DNA of 64,000 nucleotides from Effrenium voratum (Eukaryota; Sar; Dinophyceae; Suessiales; Symbiodiniaceae), in the NCBI GenBank assembly GCA_963377175.1, contig CAUJNA010003790.1:262001-326000 (forward strand), given 5' to 3'. Shown here piece after piece: positions 27,356 through 38,720 of the stretch. Under the pieces are notes generated by a model, which worked only from the letters and a program-made list of their open reading frames with translations, was not told the DNA's origin and did not search any database. How positions within the stretch are numbered: the stretch's first letter is position 1; each line of letters starts with the position of its first letter. Made by a program: the position numbers and the translations under genes.

Positions 27356-27674
27356 TGTTTGCTTGACACAATCAAGATTGCGGGAAGGAACCAGGGAAGA
27401 TCAGGCTACCTACTGGGCGCAGCTGAGTTGCTCAGATTCCCAACCAACCCCAAGTAGAGTGGTCCTCCGACCATGGCACATCTGGCGTAAGGAAGGATTC
27501 ATTTTAAGCAAAGGCTAAGGGAACGAAAACTTTGCTCACATCTGCGGCACAAAGAAGAACATATGTTCATATTATGGTTCATTTTCAGTCTACACATATG
27601 ATATATGTTACACATACATACATATTATGTATGTATGTATATATGTTATTTATTAGACATACAAATATATCGCC

Positions 27675-27815
27675 ATCTTTTCGAGCAGACCCCGGAGCAA
27701 ACGGCAGGCCTTGAGTACGGCCTGCAGCGGCTCCAGCACGCTGAGCAGCTGAGCGCGGAAGAGGCCCAGATCTTCGATGGGACTTCGCTTCAGCGACTGC
27801 ACCAGCTTCTCTTCC
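27675..27815 (-). CDS. Candidate helical exon
   Basis: The minus frame reads CLEEKLVQSLKRSPIEDLGL, FRAQLLSVLEPLQAVLKACR and LLRGLLEKM, strongly amphipathic. An AG acceptor precedes it. Probably an alpha-helical domain; no family recognised. Confidence 0.55.
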
Positions 27816-28097
27816 AGGCACCTCCCAAAAGCGACCAAAGGCGTATGGGTGCACCCAATTTGTGGCAAAAAACAGCATATGGTGGGTTTCCTTGTGTTTC
27901 TTTGCAACAACACAAAAAAAGGTATAGGTGGCCTTTTGGAAAATAAATGACCCTGGTAAATGGAAGAAACCCACTAAACGAGGGGCCTCGATTGCTTAAG
28001 CAAACCAACCAAAAAGGACATCTATGAAAGAGACCCATGCGTATGAGTGCATCCACTTGGTTGCTGCAACGGCCCCCCTGCGGAAAGGTTGCCTAAC

Positions 28098-28170
28098 TTT
28101 TTGGGGGTTTAGTGGAAAACCCAACCCAAAAGTTGAAGTCTAAAGATCCAGCCCAGTAGCAGTCAAGTCC
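28098..28170. repeat. Dispersed repeat F, copy 1
   Basis: Shares TAACTTTTTGG, GGAAACCC-like and AAAGTCTAAAGATCCAACCC words with 42,740-42,850 and 49,468-49,565, in the same order and orientation. Confidence 0.6.
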
Positions 28171-28539
28171 AATTCGTAGGAAAACGCATATAGTGGGTTT
28201 CCTTGTGCTTGTCTAAACGGAAAAACACACAAAAAAGATAAGACGCTCCCATATGGAAGACAACATTTAGGTGGGGATTCATGTCCACCAACTACTTGTG
28301 AGGTAGTTTCAACTAAAGTTCAGATCGCCATATGGCTGGCCAATCGCGATCCAATCGCGGTCCCACAGGGTCCAATCGCAGAGCAACGTTGGGCATCGCT
28401 GCTGTTTCTGTTTCAAGTTCCGCCGTCTTGTCTCAAGCGCTGGCCTTCCTCTATATAACTGGAAAAGGAAGAAAGTGACGTAGCTCGGATGGGCAGGGGC
28501 TCACTGGTGGAACTCGTCCAATCGCCCGGTGAAACTTCG

Positions 28540-28657
28540 GTTTGCAGCTTCCAGCCCTTGCCAGCACGCAGATTTGGAAAGCACTGCCTGGCCCTGCACA
28601 AACCAAATCAACATTCAGGACTCCAAAGGAAACTTTTGCTCGAGCCCGAGGAGTCAA
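28540..28657 (-). CDS. Weak candidate exon
   Basis: The minus frame reads VLNVDLVCAGPGSAFQICVL, then ARAGSCKPKFHRAIGR. Borders unclear and other frames compete. Confidence 0.25.
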
Positions 28658-29109
28658 TTCAGCGAGACGTGCGTCGGCACCTGCAACGTCTAAACTCCTA
28701 ATAATTTCGTTGCCCTTTCGCGGTCCAATCGCCGGCCTTTCGTGGCTCGAGTTTTAATTACCAATCGCGCGGTTCAACAAGTTGCCGCTGTTCATAGGTT
28801 TTAGACATACAATTACGGACGGCCCCCACCTGAGAACTTCAAGCATCTACCCAAACAAAATCCGGCCAGCCCAAGACCAACAGCACCGCTTGGAGTTGCC
28901 GCAGTCAGCTGAGGCTTCTGGCCATGGTTGCCTGGAAACACCAGCTGATTGCTTGGTTTCCTTGTTGGTTGGAGAGGGTTAAAGCAGTATGGCTTGCTCT
29001 CCATATTGCTGCACAGTGGGCAATTGGTTGCAGAGCAATATGGAGAGCATTCTCCATTGGGCAATATGAGCAATTATGGCTTGCATGATGTGCCCATATT
29101 GCTCTGCTT

Positions 29110-29275
29110 GACCAAGCTGAACATATTTGGACCCTGTTGCCCCTCTTCACGGTCGTGGAAGTGGACAGGGGGCTTCACCAAAGAAAGTAGTCTCCCGAAG
29201 CCTTCCTGCCGGATTCCATGCTTGTTGCAAGACCACTCTACTCCCTCCAGACTTGACATGGAAGCCAATCTGAAA
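29110..29275 (-). CDS. Candidate exon
   Basis: The minus frame reads LASMSSLEGVEWSCNKHGIR, QEGFGRLLSLVKPPVHFHD and continues to MFSLVK. Protein-like, unrecognised. Confidence 0.4.
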
Positions 29276-30159
29276 AACAAAAAACGCTTCTAGGAATAGA
29301 CATCGCGTGCCGGGGAATGAACTCCATTTTTTCCCGCCTGGCGGATGTTTGCTTCGGAGTACCTTTCACTAAGTGGTCCCACTTCAACTTCCGCGGCGCG
29401 TTCGCTTTCGCTTTCGATTCGATTTCGGGCGCCTCAAAACGGCCTGGAAGTGTTGCCGCTCCAGGCCGGAGCTCTCAGGAGTTAGCAGGCGATACGCCTG
29501 AGCCGAACGGCATGGGCCTGGGGTTTGAAAGGAACGGCCTCCCCGTTGGGGGAAACAACGTGTAATTTGGGTCCATGTGGTTTCCATTCAAAAGCATATT
29601 GCAGGGAAAGTAGGGAAACCCCCAGAGTGGTTTCCTTTTTGAAGCAGATAAAAGGAGGGGATCCCCCCTATGCCATGAAACATCAGTGAGCAAGTCCAGT
29701 GTCAGCCGGATTTAAACAATGTTCTACTTGAGGGAGACTACGGGACACTGGAAGACTAAGGGGTGTGAGCAACATACAACCTTGAGCAGCTTGGACTAGC
29801 TGCCGGTCAACCGTTGCTGAAACATTATAGGTTATGCATCCTTTGAATATGAATGCATGGGTAACTGTAACGCGACACACACTTTTATAGACAGTGTCAT
29901 GTACTCTTTCTACTGGACATATGTTTCCTTTAGCCTCATTCGTGGGCTAAGAGCCGACGGCAAGACACTCACCATGGCCAAGAGCACGGATCACTTTACA
30001 CAAGAATATGAGCAAACGTGTGAACAAATCCATGTTTAGACACACACTTTACTTACCGAACGTACATTGTGGTTTGGGATTCTCCTGCCAACCTGGGCCC
30101 TCTGGCCCGTCCTTGTCCCGGGGCACCAAGATGTCATAGTGCCCAGGCTTCAGAAGCAG

Positions 30160-30325
30160 AAAGATCTCCTAGGTCGAACAACCGGTGCTGAGGTCGTAAC
30201 GGAATTCCGAGCTGAAACGCGAAAGCCAAACTCGAATCTCGGAAAAGGCTCCACATGGGTTCTTAGCCCGTCTTTTGCAGATGGGTTCATTGACATTGCG
30301 TCACCAAGTGACAGAGTTTGAGTTT
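30160..30325 (-). CDS. Candidate exon
   Basis: The minus frame reads LSLGDAMSMNPSAKDGLRTH, then VEPFPRFEFGFRVSARNSVT. No stop within the patch; unrecognised. Confidence 0.4.
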
Positions 30326-30704
30326 TGCACCCTCCACTGCCTTGCGGTAGTGTACAGTACATGCTGAAGATTGCCATGGCTTACCTGTTCAGAAGGAGAC
30401 ACCCCAATTGGCTTCCCACAACCTTCAATTCTGTTTTGACACACGAAGCATGGCATGGCTCCCTATACCCTCTTTGGCTTGCATGGCCTTGCCAGTTTCT
30501 GGCTGACCTTGCCTCTACCAAATTTGACTGCTTACAAAGCACACACTGCTTCTTGCAGAAGAAATCCAACACTTGCCAGCCAGGACAAACATGGTCGGCT
30601 CTTGCATCATGGAGGGGTCGGCAGGGAGGAAGATTCCCCAAATTGAAACTAAGCCCTAGTGTCACAACCTGTATGGCCTCGCTACTTAATTAACAAAATC
30701 ACAG

Positions 30705-30965
30705 ATTGAGATGACGTTCGGAACAACAAAAATCAAAGTCGGCACAAGTTGAGCGGGCTTCAGCATGGAAACTGCAATCGCTCGCTGCAATGTCGGCAGC
30801 TCGCCAGCCATGACGCATTTATATCCAAAGTCAGCCTGACCTGCAAAATCTGTTGGGTCGACCGTTTTTTCGGGCGCCTTGTTCAACGAAACCAAAGAAA
30901 CCCCAAGCGCCCGCAGGTGTGTCCACAGTGAGGCCGCTGGAAAATTTGTTTCGTTGCTTTCCCTG
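30705..30965 (-). CDS. Candidate exon
   Basis: The minus frame reads TNFPAASLWTHLRALGVSLV, VDPTDFAGQADFGYKCVMAG and ELPTLQRAIAVSMLKPAQLV. It is one of the longer uninterrupted minus frames here. No family recognised. Confidence 0.45.
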
Positions 30966-31797
30966 AGGCTCTTCTTGAAACACATCGTAACTTGGTTGAC
31001 GTTGGAAGGGGAGCAAAAAAAAATAATAGCTCAGTGGGGAACTCAACCACCAAACCACAACCAGCAAAAATGGGAGACATGTTTCCCAATAACAACCATC
31101 TTAAAACAGGCCCTCCAGTGGAGGGCACCCGCGATGTGAAGGCAAAGCAAGTTGGAGGTGCCACAGTTTTGGGGAGGTTGCCCTTTAAATGAAGGCAACT
31201 CCACTCCGGATCCAACCAACTAGTTCCGTTCATTAAGCTTCCTCCATCTTCAAGCACTCTGAAAGTGCCCCTCCCAATAAGGGGATGCCCCAGCCACGCG
31301 GGTTCAAAATAGCGCATTGATCCATGCTTACGCCCTGTTTTTTTTCCATGAAGCTGGCTCCACCTCCCTCAAAACCGAAGTCCAAGACCTCCATTTTCGG
31401 TCGCCGCCCCGCCTGACGCCCGTCCCTCGATGCCGTGTCGCCGGCGCGCCGCGGAGCTCCGACATCGAGGCGGCGGACGTGAGGTGCGCTGCGGTGGGTA
31501 CGACCATCTCCGCGCGCCGCCGCTCCTCACGTGAGGAGCGGACCGCAAAAATGCGCGGTTTGCGGCGAACCGCCGCTTTAGGAAGGCAGTTGGGTGCCTC
31601 TAAAAAGTAAAAACTGGCAACTGTTGATTGAACTGCTCCTTCCCAAAAGAGGAAGGTTAAGGGAAGTCAAAACGGGAGTTTTTCTCACACTCAAAAGGAA
31701 CACTTTGAAATATGGTTGGTTGGTGGTTCAAAGGGAAACTGGAACCCATGCTTTGTTTTGTTGTTGGCAGGCCCTTCTTGGGTTGCTTGGACACCGC

Positions 31798-31887
31798 GCC
31801 TGGCCATAGTCGATGAACTTGCAACTGGCAGTATCTCGGTCCACCATGCAAATCCTCAGCAAAGCGACCGGTGCGTCCAGTTTCAGG
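31798..31887 (-). CDS. Kinase-like activation segment fragment with DYG
   Basis: The minus frame reads LKLDAPVALLRICMVDRDTA, then SCKFIDYGQAR. C-K-F-I-D-Y-G-Q-A resembles the subdomain VII strand VKLIDFGLA of protein kinases, with Tyr in place of Phe. No HRD or APE exon was found next to it, so this may be part of a degenerate kinase or a chance likeness. It is about 28 kb from the kinase exons at the right edge. Confidence 0.35.
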
Positions 31888-32029
31888 CAACCAAAGGAAA
31901 GCATGTTAGAAAAAATAACTTGTTACCTACTATAGTGTGAAACTGGAAGCATTGGGATGGACGAGTTTGACAAAAATATGATCACTTTTTGGATGGGGGA
32001 CTAAATGACCAACTAGTATGTTGATCCCA

Positions 32030-32235
32030 TGTGTTTCACAAGCTGCCTGTTGGTAGGACCAGTTCAACTAAAGCACATCAGGAGACTCATAAATTCATCA
32101 GCCAACCTGGGAATCACGGGAAAACCACAAGGCAAAACCCTGAATTCAGCTTTGAGAGTCCGTACCACCGTCTGCAAGACCCGCGGGCACACCCACTGCA
32201 CGTGGTCTGCCGCGTCCTGCAACTGAGTGGTGGAA
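32030..32235 (-). CDS. Candidate exon
   Basis: The minus frame reads TQLQDAADHVQWVCPRVLQT, VVRTLKAEFRVLPCGFPVIP and RLADEFMSLLMCF. Helical and protein-like; unrecognised. Confidence 0.45.
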
Positions 32236-32304
32236 GAATGAACCAGACCTCCAGTGGCCAGGACAAAACAAGGACTCCTTCTTTCGCTTGGTTGGATCAA
32301 TGGA

Positions 32305-32400
32305 GGTCTTGAACTCTTTCTCCCTGCGAATACACAACCACCAAGCATAGCTTGGTGCACAACATGAATTTCCTGGAGGAAAGCAGCCTTGCAAAGGTCT
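32305..32400 (-). CDS. Candidate exon
   Basis: The minus frame reads ADLCKAAFLQEIHVVHQAML, then GGCVFAGRK. The pattern E-I-x-V could suit a kinase N-lobe helix upstream of the DYG exon, but this is speculative. Confidence 0.35.
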
Positions 32401-32829
32401 GCCTTTCCATGTTTGATGGCAGGGTGCAACGGTCTGAAAAAAAATCGGGAAGCATGTTGTCCCAAATATATATTCTAAGCACGCAAGCAACCCCTTAGGC
32501 GTCCCCTCCACACCTCCGTGTCTATCTACAGTACGTATGGGCACCAACACTGCGTGGGCTATATCACTTCAGGCGCTCAGGAAAAACACCTGAACCAGAC
32601 GAATTGAGGTTGCGGCCTAGTACGGGGCGATGGTTCCACCACAAAACAAGGAATCCCTCACAAACGGATCGCTTGATGAAACAAAGTTCAGACAGTTCCA
32701 GGATTCTTCCTGTCTACACTTTCAGTGGGCCCTTTGTTTTGCTTTCCAGCACCTGGAAATAAAGGTTCGCCTTAATTCACCTTGACCAGAAGTGGCCAGA
32801 AAAAGCCGAAAAGTTGATTCGCTTTGCGG

Positions 32830-32925
32830 CTCACGTGGTCTTACAAGGACAACCCAGAAGACATGGGGTTCCAAAACACGACCAGCTTGCCATCCTTCAG
32901 CATCAGCAAAGCTTCGTTTCGGAGC
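32830..32925 (-). CDS. Candidate exon
   Basis: The minus frame reads RNEALLMLKDGKLVVFWNPM, then SSGLSL. The alternation K-D-G-K-L-V-V-F suggests two beta strands. Unrecognised. Confidence 0.35.
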
Positions 32926-33360
32926 ACACCACGAAGCCTCACACAGCGCCCGAGTTGGGAAATCTCCCCCTTTGCCCTTTGACAGCCCTCGGGTAGAACT
33001 CCTCTTGAGGGGCCCCAAGTTGGACGAAAGATCCCTCCAGCTTTCTCCTGGCCCCAGCCCACAGGTCATGCCCAGCCGACCTTCTGCATGGAGCAGATGT
33101 GTTGTTGGCAGTACTCCTGGCAAGGGCATAGCCGCATGGCGGCTTTACCTGCGCTCTGAGAAGAGGGGTTCCGGAAAAACTTTGGGAACTACTGCCCATT
33201 TTGAGCCAGGGACTTCCAAAGAAAATCCTAGCTTCCTAGAGACTTGGCTGGAAACGCGGGTGCCAATCGCTTGCACAGGGCAATCACGTAGCATCCGAAG
33301 GTCGGAACCCATTTGTTGGAAACTTAGGATCACCCAATTTATGTCAGCAGCTTTTTGAAG

Positions 33361-33490
33361 TATCGAGGGCCCTTCCGAGAACGAACGATTTCTGCATCTT
33401 GGATTCGGGGTTGCACATGGCCTTGAGAGGCCCTTCTTCCCCTTTCATGCGAGCGGTGGACCAGGGATCGCTGTGTCCGATCCTCTGGGA
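33361..33490 (-). CDS. Candidate exon
   Basis: The minus frame reads VTQKSQRIGHSDPWSTARMK, then GEEGPLKAMCNPESKMQKSF. It has no Met near the start, so it is easily missed. Unrecognised. Confidence 0.4.
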
Positions 33491-34044
33491 TTTCTGGGTA
33501 ACATTGCCCTATTTGTCCATGATAGAATCAGTCATCTTGATGAAGGGGGCATATATGGGCATTTGTTTGAAGCCCTGACCAGTGGTCAGGCAGCTTCAAT
33601 CAACTTTGACACACCAATTCAGTTCAAACGGCCGGGTTGCTGGTAAAGCCAAAGCTCCCGCTCTTGTGCCCGTCTCCTTTCCCAGAAATAGCTCCCCTTT
33701 TTTATTTGTTGCTTTTTGGGGGGTCCCCTTTGTTTTTCAGTGCCCGCCTGTCCTGTAATTCCTCTCATAGCCGAACCCCAAAGATTCCTTTTACTTGAAA
33801 CGCAAGCCATGAAAAAGAGCCCCAAAAGCCAAGGAGGGCTTTCATCGCGGCGGAACAAACACGTTTGACACTGACCTGCTGCGGTGTACGGCCAAAAACA
33901 GCTGTTTGTTCCTTTTACAGACTGTTTGGGCCGCTACTCAAACCAACGAGTTCGAAGTTTGCCGAGACACTGCAATGAGATTCAATGAGGCCATCTCAGT
34001 CGAAACGGTTGAGGTTCCCAAAAAGAAACTATCCCGCCACCATG

Positions 34045-34180
34045 TTTCAGGGGTCATGGGTCCTGAAATTCAATTTGGCAAACTTCTCCATTCCTTCCGG
34101 GGATGCCCACATTGTCAGAAAACGCTTGAAAATCCAGGGGCGTTTCACCACGGGAACCGTGGCAAACAGAGACAACCCGT
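34045..34180 (-). CDS. Candidate exon
   Basis: The minus frame reads GFDGLSLFATVPVVKRPWIF, then KRFLTMWASPEGMEKFAKLN. It could carry part of the otubain C-terminal region by position, but I see no matching motif. Confidence 0.35.
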
Positions 34181-34499
34181 CAAAACCCGCATGCTGACCC
34201 CTATGGCCTTTTGCCAGTTCTCGCGCGAATGCCCCCTTCCAAGAAGAACAAAAGAAAGGACTCAACCCACTGGGTGTCTGAGCATGACTTCACCCCATCA
34301 TCCCCATCATGCGCGCTTTCGAACATTCCAGCATGGCTTCCAAGCATCCACATGGGGTCCCAGGCGCCAACTCCCCAATATCTTTCAGCAGGATCCTTTT
34401 TGAGTTTCAAAAAGGAACCTCCGACCCCTCGATCCGGAACCGGAACCAACCCCCGGAACCAACCCCAACCCCCCCTCCGCGGGTTTCGGCAGTTTCGGC

Positions 34500-37400
34500 A
34501 CTCCTCGATGGAGCGCGCCCCCAGTGCCAGAGCCCAGGACTCAAAGGTCAGCTCCGCCGCGATGGGCTCCTTGGCGTGGCGCCGCACGTAGCTGGCCACC
34601 AGCTGCCGCAGGCCTCGGGCGAGGTCGCCCTGCGCCGTCGTTGGGGTCGGATGGGTCGGGTGGGATAAAACCCGGCGTCCAAAACCGGAAGGTTAGCCCC
34701 CGAAAAAAAGGGGGCTAAGGTCTCCGGGTGGTCCTAAAAGACATCCACCAAAAAGAGCCTGAGGCGGTTTTCCTGCTGGTCCCCTCGGAAAATACCAACC
34801 CGAAAACGGGTACCGAATGCCAAAAGAATGTTTTTTTTGTTGGTGTCCCAAAAGAACATCAACCAAAAAAGGGGCTCAACCCAAACCAACCCAAGTGCCC
34901 TAAGATCTCAACAAGAGCTGCAACACACAAACTCCAACTAATTCCCCCAAACCCAACCTACACCCAAAAACCCAACCTCAACCCAGCAACCAATCCAACC
35001 GACACGCGAAACCGAAATCGGGCGATCCGAGCCGCAGTAGATGAAGGCGTAGTCCACGTGTTTTCGGTTGAAGTCTCGGGTCAAACGCTTCCTTACCAGA
35101 TCTTGACATGAACAGAACCCGAGAACAACCCAACAAACAAAAGTTCAGCAAGACAAAAGGACCAAACAAAACAAACAACAATACAAAAAATGAATCCTAC
35201 GAAAACCCATGCCAACAACTGTGAAGTCTCAGCACCCGCCTTACCGCCTCAGTGTCTCCCCCGCATTTTCGCCGCGCGCGCTGCCAGGCGCGTAGGCGCC
35301 GGCGGCAGAGCTGGGCCTAAAACCCAGTCCCGATGTGGGTGGCTCTCAAAACTGGGGACAGGCAACCAGGGTTGTGGGATCAAGGGGTTTCTCCCCACTT
35401 CTGTGATACAAGAGAATCCCCCTTTTTATGAACAAAATAGTCTTTGGGAAGCTCTTTCTGTTGTATCACAGAAGTGGTCATTCCCCACAGCCCTGTTTTA
35501 AACGGTCAACGCGGTTTTTGGAGAGGAAGGGCACTCCAGGTGGTGTTTTTTTGGTCTCCGATAGAAAACCGACCTACAACACCTAAAACTCTAAACCCGT
35601 ACCTACATTGGCTTTGGCATAGGGAAGCCCGGTCAAAAACAACCACCTGAACCCTCAGAATTCCCTTAAAAATGGGTTTGACCCCCAAAAATATGGGGTG
35701 CTATCCCATTCTTATGGGTAGTTCTTTCGGGTCCAGGAACCTGGCCTTCTCTCGCCAGGGGCTTCTCTATGCCCGTCCCTCGTGGCTTGGAGCCGGGGGG
35801 TTGGGAGGTGGGCGGCTTACGTCACAAGAACGAGGGCTTCAAATCCAACCGATCCAAAGCGAGGGCTCCTGCGATACCCAAAGTAGGCCTCTTCTAGGGG
35901 TGGATTCCAATTCCATTCTTGTCGATTCGCCATCGTTCTTTTCAAAAACCAGCCATTTGCCCAGGGTTTTTGGTGGTTTTCTGGAAAGAAGGATCCCTGG
36001 AAAGAATGGGGGAGTTACCCCTAGACCTCTGCTATTCTGGGACCAGCTTGGCATACCTCCATGACTGCGGTTTTCCCACAAGCACTGAAACGGACATTGC
36101 CCAATAGTATCCAAAACGACATGCTTCTACTTTACTACGGGTACAAAGAACATGTATATTCAAGACTTTGCCTTCCCTCCTTTCTCCATACCCCCGTTCT
36201 TCCAATAATGGTTTGAACGGAAACCACCAGGAAAACCACAACTGTAGGGTTCCCCTACTTTCAGACACCCATATGCAATATGTACATGTAAGATGTCAAT
36301 CTGCACATGTGTGTATACACGTATGTATATTCACACATTCATATATATATATATATATATATATGATGGTATAATAGAAATATGAAACCTGCATTCATTA
36401 CACTTATTCCTATGTACGACAGACTCTATATCAACATATCCACATGTCATACAAAAAAAAACCTCGGTTTCCTTTCCGCGCGTCTCCGTCCTCCGTCCTT
36501 CCGGCCATGGAGGGCTCCTCGAGGCGCCGGCTGAGCGCTTCGAAGGACAGGTTCAGCGCCAGGCACCGCTCCAGCCAGGCGAAGAGCACCGCGCGGTAGT
36601 AGCAGTTCCCTCGGATTTTCTTTTTTCGATTTTCGAGCCGTCGGATCCGATGGGATTGGGTACGGGTCTCGGATTTTTACGATTTTAGAGCCCTCGGATC
36701 GGTCTGATGGGATTGGGTATGGGTATGGGTCAGAAAGAAAAACCACCAGGAATTGGACCACAGGTTTTGGTCCATGTTTCCACTTGCCAGGGCAACCCAT
36801 TTTGGGTACCTATTGTTGAACCACAGCCAAATGCCGGGAGGATGTCGTGTTAAGAATAGGAGGGGATGGCCCAGAAAATGTGGCTTTTCAGATTCCCGGA
36901 ACAGAAGACACAAGTCAAAAGCCACCTTCGAACACCCAAAACACTGCCATAGGGGTCGTATTCCTATTGTCAAGTTTTGATGAGCCATAGTATATATTCA
37001 GGAAACCAACAGGATCCATATTTGTCTTTGGTTGTTGGACACGAAGAAGGACAACCCGGGACATTGAAGGGAACCCACACCAAACTCTGCAGTGCGGAAT
37101 CCCAGTAGGCAACCCACCAAACACAGAAAACTTAGCCTCCTGTCCACTTAGACATGAAACAAAGCTGGTCCGTTTCCAAAGAAACATCGTCTTCTGTGGC
37201 CTCAGCCACGGATGGGAAAATGTTGCACCCAGAGCGGGATTTGAACCTTCGCTGTTGGGAAACCTCCAGGGCTAAGGTTTTTTTTTGGGGAAAAGAAATC
37301 AGTCCCCCACTCATTTGGGGGTTTCCGTTAACAGGGCAACCATGTAAACAGAAAAATGCCACCGACATGCCTCCGTAGGTCGAGCCCCATCTGGAAGACC

Positions 37401-38330
37401 CGTGGTCATGGGCTCAACATACAGCTTGAACACCCGGGAGAGATGCTACCCCAAAGGCCGGCGATATGAAATACACTATGTGTATCTATATACCATGATT
37501 CTACATATATGTATATATGTATGTATGTTTATTATGACGGGAAAAAAAGGAGTAGAAAAATATGATCCATAGATTGTAGCGTGATTGTTCTACAGTGGCT
37601 ATATTCGGTAGTGGTTTGTGCGGAGTGGACACCCTCTTGCGCTTGAATATTGTGTAAAACCAAAATTGAGAGACGTGACACGTATTGATCCTGTTGCAAG
37701 TACTAGTGCCAATGCTTCTTCTTTGGCAATTCGTTTCCCGGGCTTCTCTCCTCTGAGCCATAAATATGCTGGTCCCTGGCAGCCCATCTTGTTTTTCAAC
37801 GGGGCTGTAGCAGGCAGCTCAATCCAGGAGACGAGCATAGAAAGCCATTCTTGGTTCCGGGCCAATTTTACTAGACATGTGATTTAGACAACATTCAAAA
37901 GTCACATCTCTAACTGAGGATATAAATGAACTAACTCTTTCAATCACCTGGTCACTTTCCCAAAATGGCTGGAGTTTTTTCCTGTTGGTTTCCCTTTAAA
38001 CCCAAACAACAAGGGCTTTACACTCCCAAAAAAGGAGACCAACACACTCTGTGGATCCCCGGTTTTTGCCGTGTTGTTGTTTTTTCTCTGCCAAAAACCA
38101 AAAACAACCACAACAGACAAACAAAAAGGACGAGCCCACGCCGCCCGAGCCCACGCCGCTTCCTCCGCTTCCTCCGCTTCCTCCGCTTCCTGAGCGAGGC
38201 GCCGTCTCCGCGGATGGGGCGCCAGGCCTGGAAGCTGGCGCCCAGCGAGGCGAACTGCTGCCGCAGGTTCGCGTTGTGCAGAAACTGCGCCTCGCGGGTC
38301 GAACCGGGAAGGACCGCGGGAAGGGACACC
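34500..38330 (-). CDS. Otubain-like cysteine protease (peptidase C65), partial
   Basis: Gene-level entry from three exons at 38.3, 36.6 and 34.6 kb. Joined in order they give FQAWRPIRGDG-NCYYRAVLF-AWLERCL and later LRQLVASYVRRHAKEP. Otubains remove ubiquitin from proteins with a Cys-His-Asp active site. The D-G-N-C motif with Cys as nucleophile, an aromatic pair and R-A after it, and the second segment (R-x-L-x-S-x-Y-[LV]) match the family in order. The C-terminal H-Y-D-x-L-Y segment with the catalytic His was not found, so the 3' exons are missing from my reading. Between the exons are introns of about 1.6 and 1.9 kb, with smaller possible exons inside. Confidence 0.6.
34503..34630 (-). CDS. 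Otubain-like exon, LRQLVASYVRRH
   Basis: A GCAG acceptor precedes 34,630. The minus frame reads GDLARGLRQLVASYVRRHAK, then EPIAAELTFESWALALGARS and IEE. Otubains have an R-x-L-[TV]-[SA]-x-Y[LV]-[RQ]-R segment here followed by a helix and an E-x-[FY]-C segment. The match ends at a possible GTGCCG donor. Confidence 0.6.
34990..35110 (-). CDS. Candidate exon
   Basis: The minus frame reads CQDLVRKRLTRDFNRKHVDY, then AFIYCGSDRPISVSRV. It is clearly protein-like. It lies inside the otubain span but has no counterpart I can place in the family. Confidence 0.45.
35255..35330 (-). CDS. Candidate exon ending in GTAAGG donor
   Basis: The minus frame reads AQLCRRRLRAWQRARRKCGG, then DTEA before GTAAGG. 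It is GC-rich and basic. It may be the helical insert between the two recognised otubain segments. Confidence 0.45.
35646..35737. mobile_element. Foldback element family C, copy 1 (reverse orientation)
   Basis: CCTGAACCCTCAGAATTCCC at one end and ATGGGTAGTTCTTTCGGGTC-CAGG at the other. It is the reverse complement of the copies at 42.5, 44.9 and 46.8 kb. Confidence 0.75.
35913..36009. mobile_element. Foldback element family B, copy 2
   Basis: Shares the ends CCATTCTT...TGGAAAGAATGG and the interior CATCGTTCTTTTCAAAAACC with the copy at 26,575, in the same orientation. Confidence 0.75.
36340..36364. repeat. (AT)n microsatellite
   Basis: About twelve AT dinucleotides between TTCAT and GATGG, inside a 36.25-36.46 kb stretch that is AT-rich with repeated ATGTACATG words. 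Confidence 0.95.
36485..36609 (-). CDS. Otubain-like exon, catalytic NCYYRA
   Basis: The acceptor CCGAG ends at 36,610. The minus frame reads GNCYYRAVLFAWLERCLALN, LSFEALSRRLEE and further. N-C-[FY]-[YF]-R-A-x-x-F-x-[WY]-L-E is the hallmark of peptidase C65 and the Cys is the nucleophile. The donor is uncertain; residues after RRLEEP may be intronic. Confidence 0.7.
36745..36835. repeat. Dispersed repeat G, reverse copy
   Basis: Reverse complement of CCAAAATGGCA...CCCTGGTAAATGG...CCAAAACCTG...GAGCCAC found at 40,077-40,160 and 56,343-56,430. Confidence 0.6.
38204..38330 (-). CDS. Otubain-like exon, FQAWRPIRGDG
   Basis: The minus frame reads VSLPAVLPGSTREAQFLHNA, NLRQQFASLGASFQAWRPIR and GD, and ends one base into the Gly codon before a GC donor (GCGCCT). 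Otubains have Y-x-x-[IL]R-x-D-G-N-C here. Phase joins exactly to the exon at 36,609, restoring D-G-N-C. Confidence 0.65.
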
Positions 38331-38639
38331 TCCACGTTTTACGAAAAGGCGACCTCGTCTTGTTTTGTTCTGAGGGGGCGCGGGGGGGCTTTTTCGTGTT
38401 CTTTTTTTGGAGGGGCGGCGGGAGGGGAGGGGGGGGGGCTAAAGCCCAGTTTGATTGGGTTTTCAAGGGAAGGAGAACCAACCAAAAATGCTTGGGCCAG
38501 ACGTGGAAAAAAGGCACGCTGTAGTGAAAACGATGCTAGAAACAGTATGATCACAGCCCCGACTTTGAGACAAGCCCACGGCGAGTTGCGTTCCTTTTAA
38601 TGCCACGACCGAGAGCCCGGGTGTGCGAACCCCCCGCGG

Positions 38640-38720
38640 AGGCTCCCAGCGCCTGGAGGGTCTCGACGGGCAGCAGCTGCAAGACATTGGCCTGTGCGGA
38701 GAACTCGTCAGTGGTGACTT
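38640..38720 (-). CDS. Candidate exon
   Basis: The minus frame reads DEFSAQANVLQLLPVETLQA, then LGASAGGSHTRAL. It lies just upstream of the otubain exon in gene sense and could be its N terminus. Confidence 0.45.

Noticed and set aside
37213..37275. GGTTCAAATCC on the minus strand as a tRNA gene
   Set aside because: Box B is perfect, but no T stem pairs, box A is too close and no acceptor stem forms.
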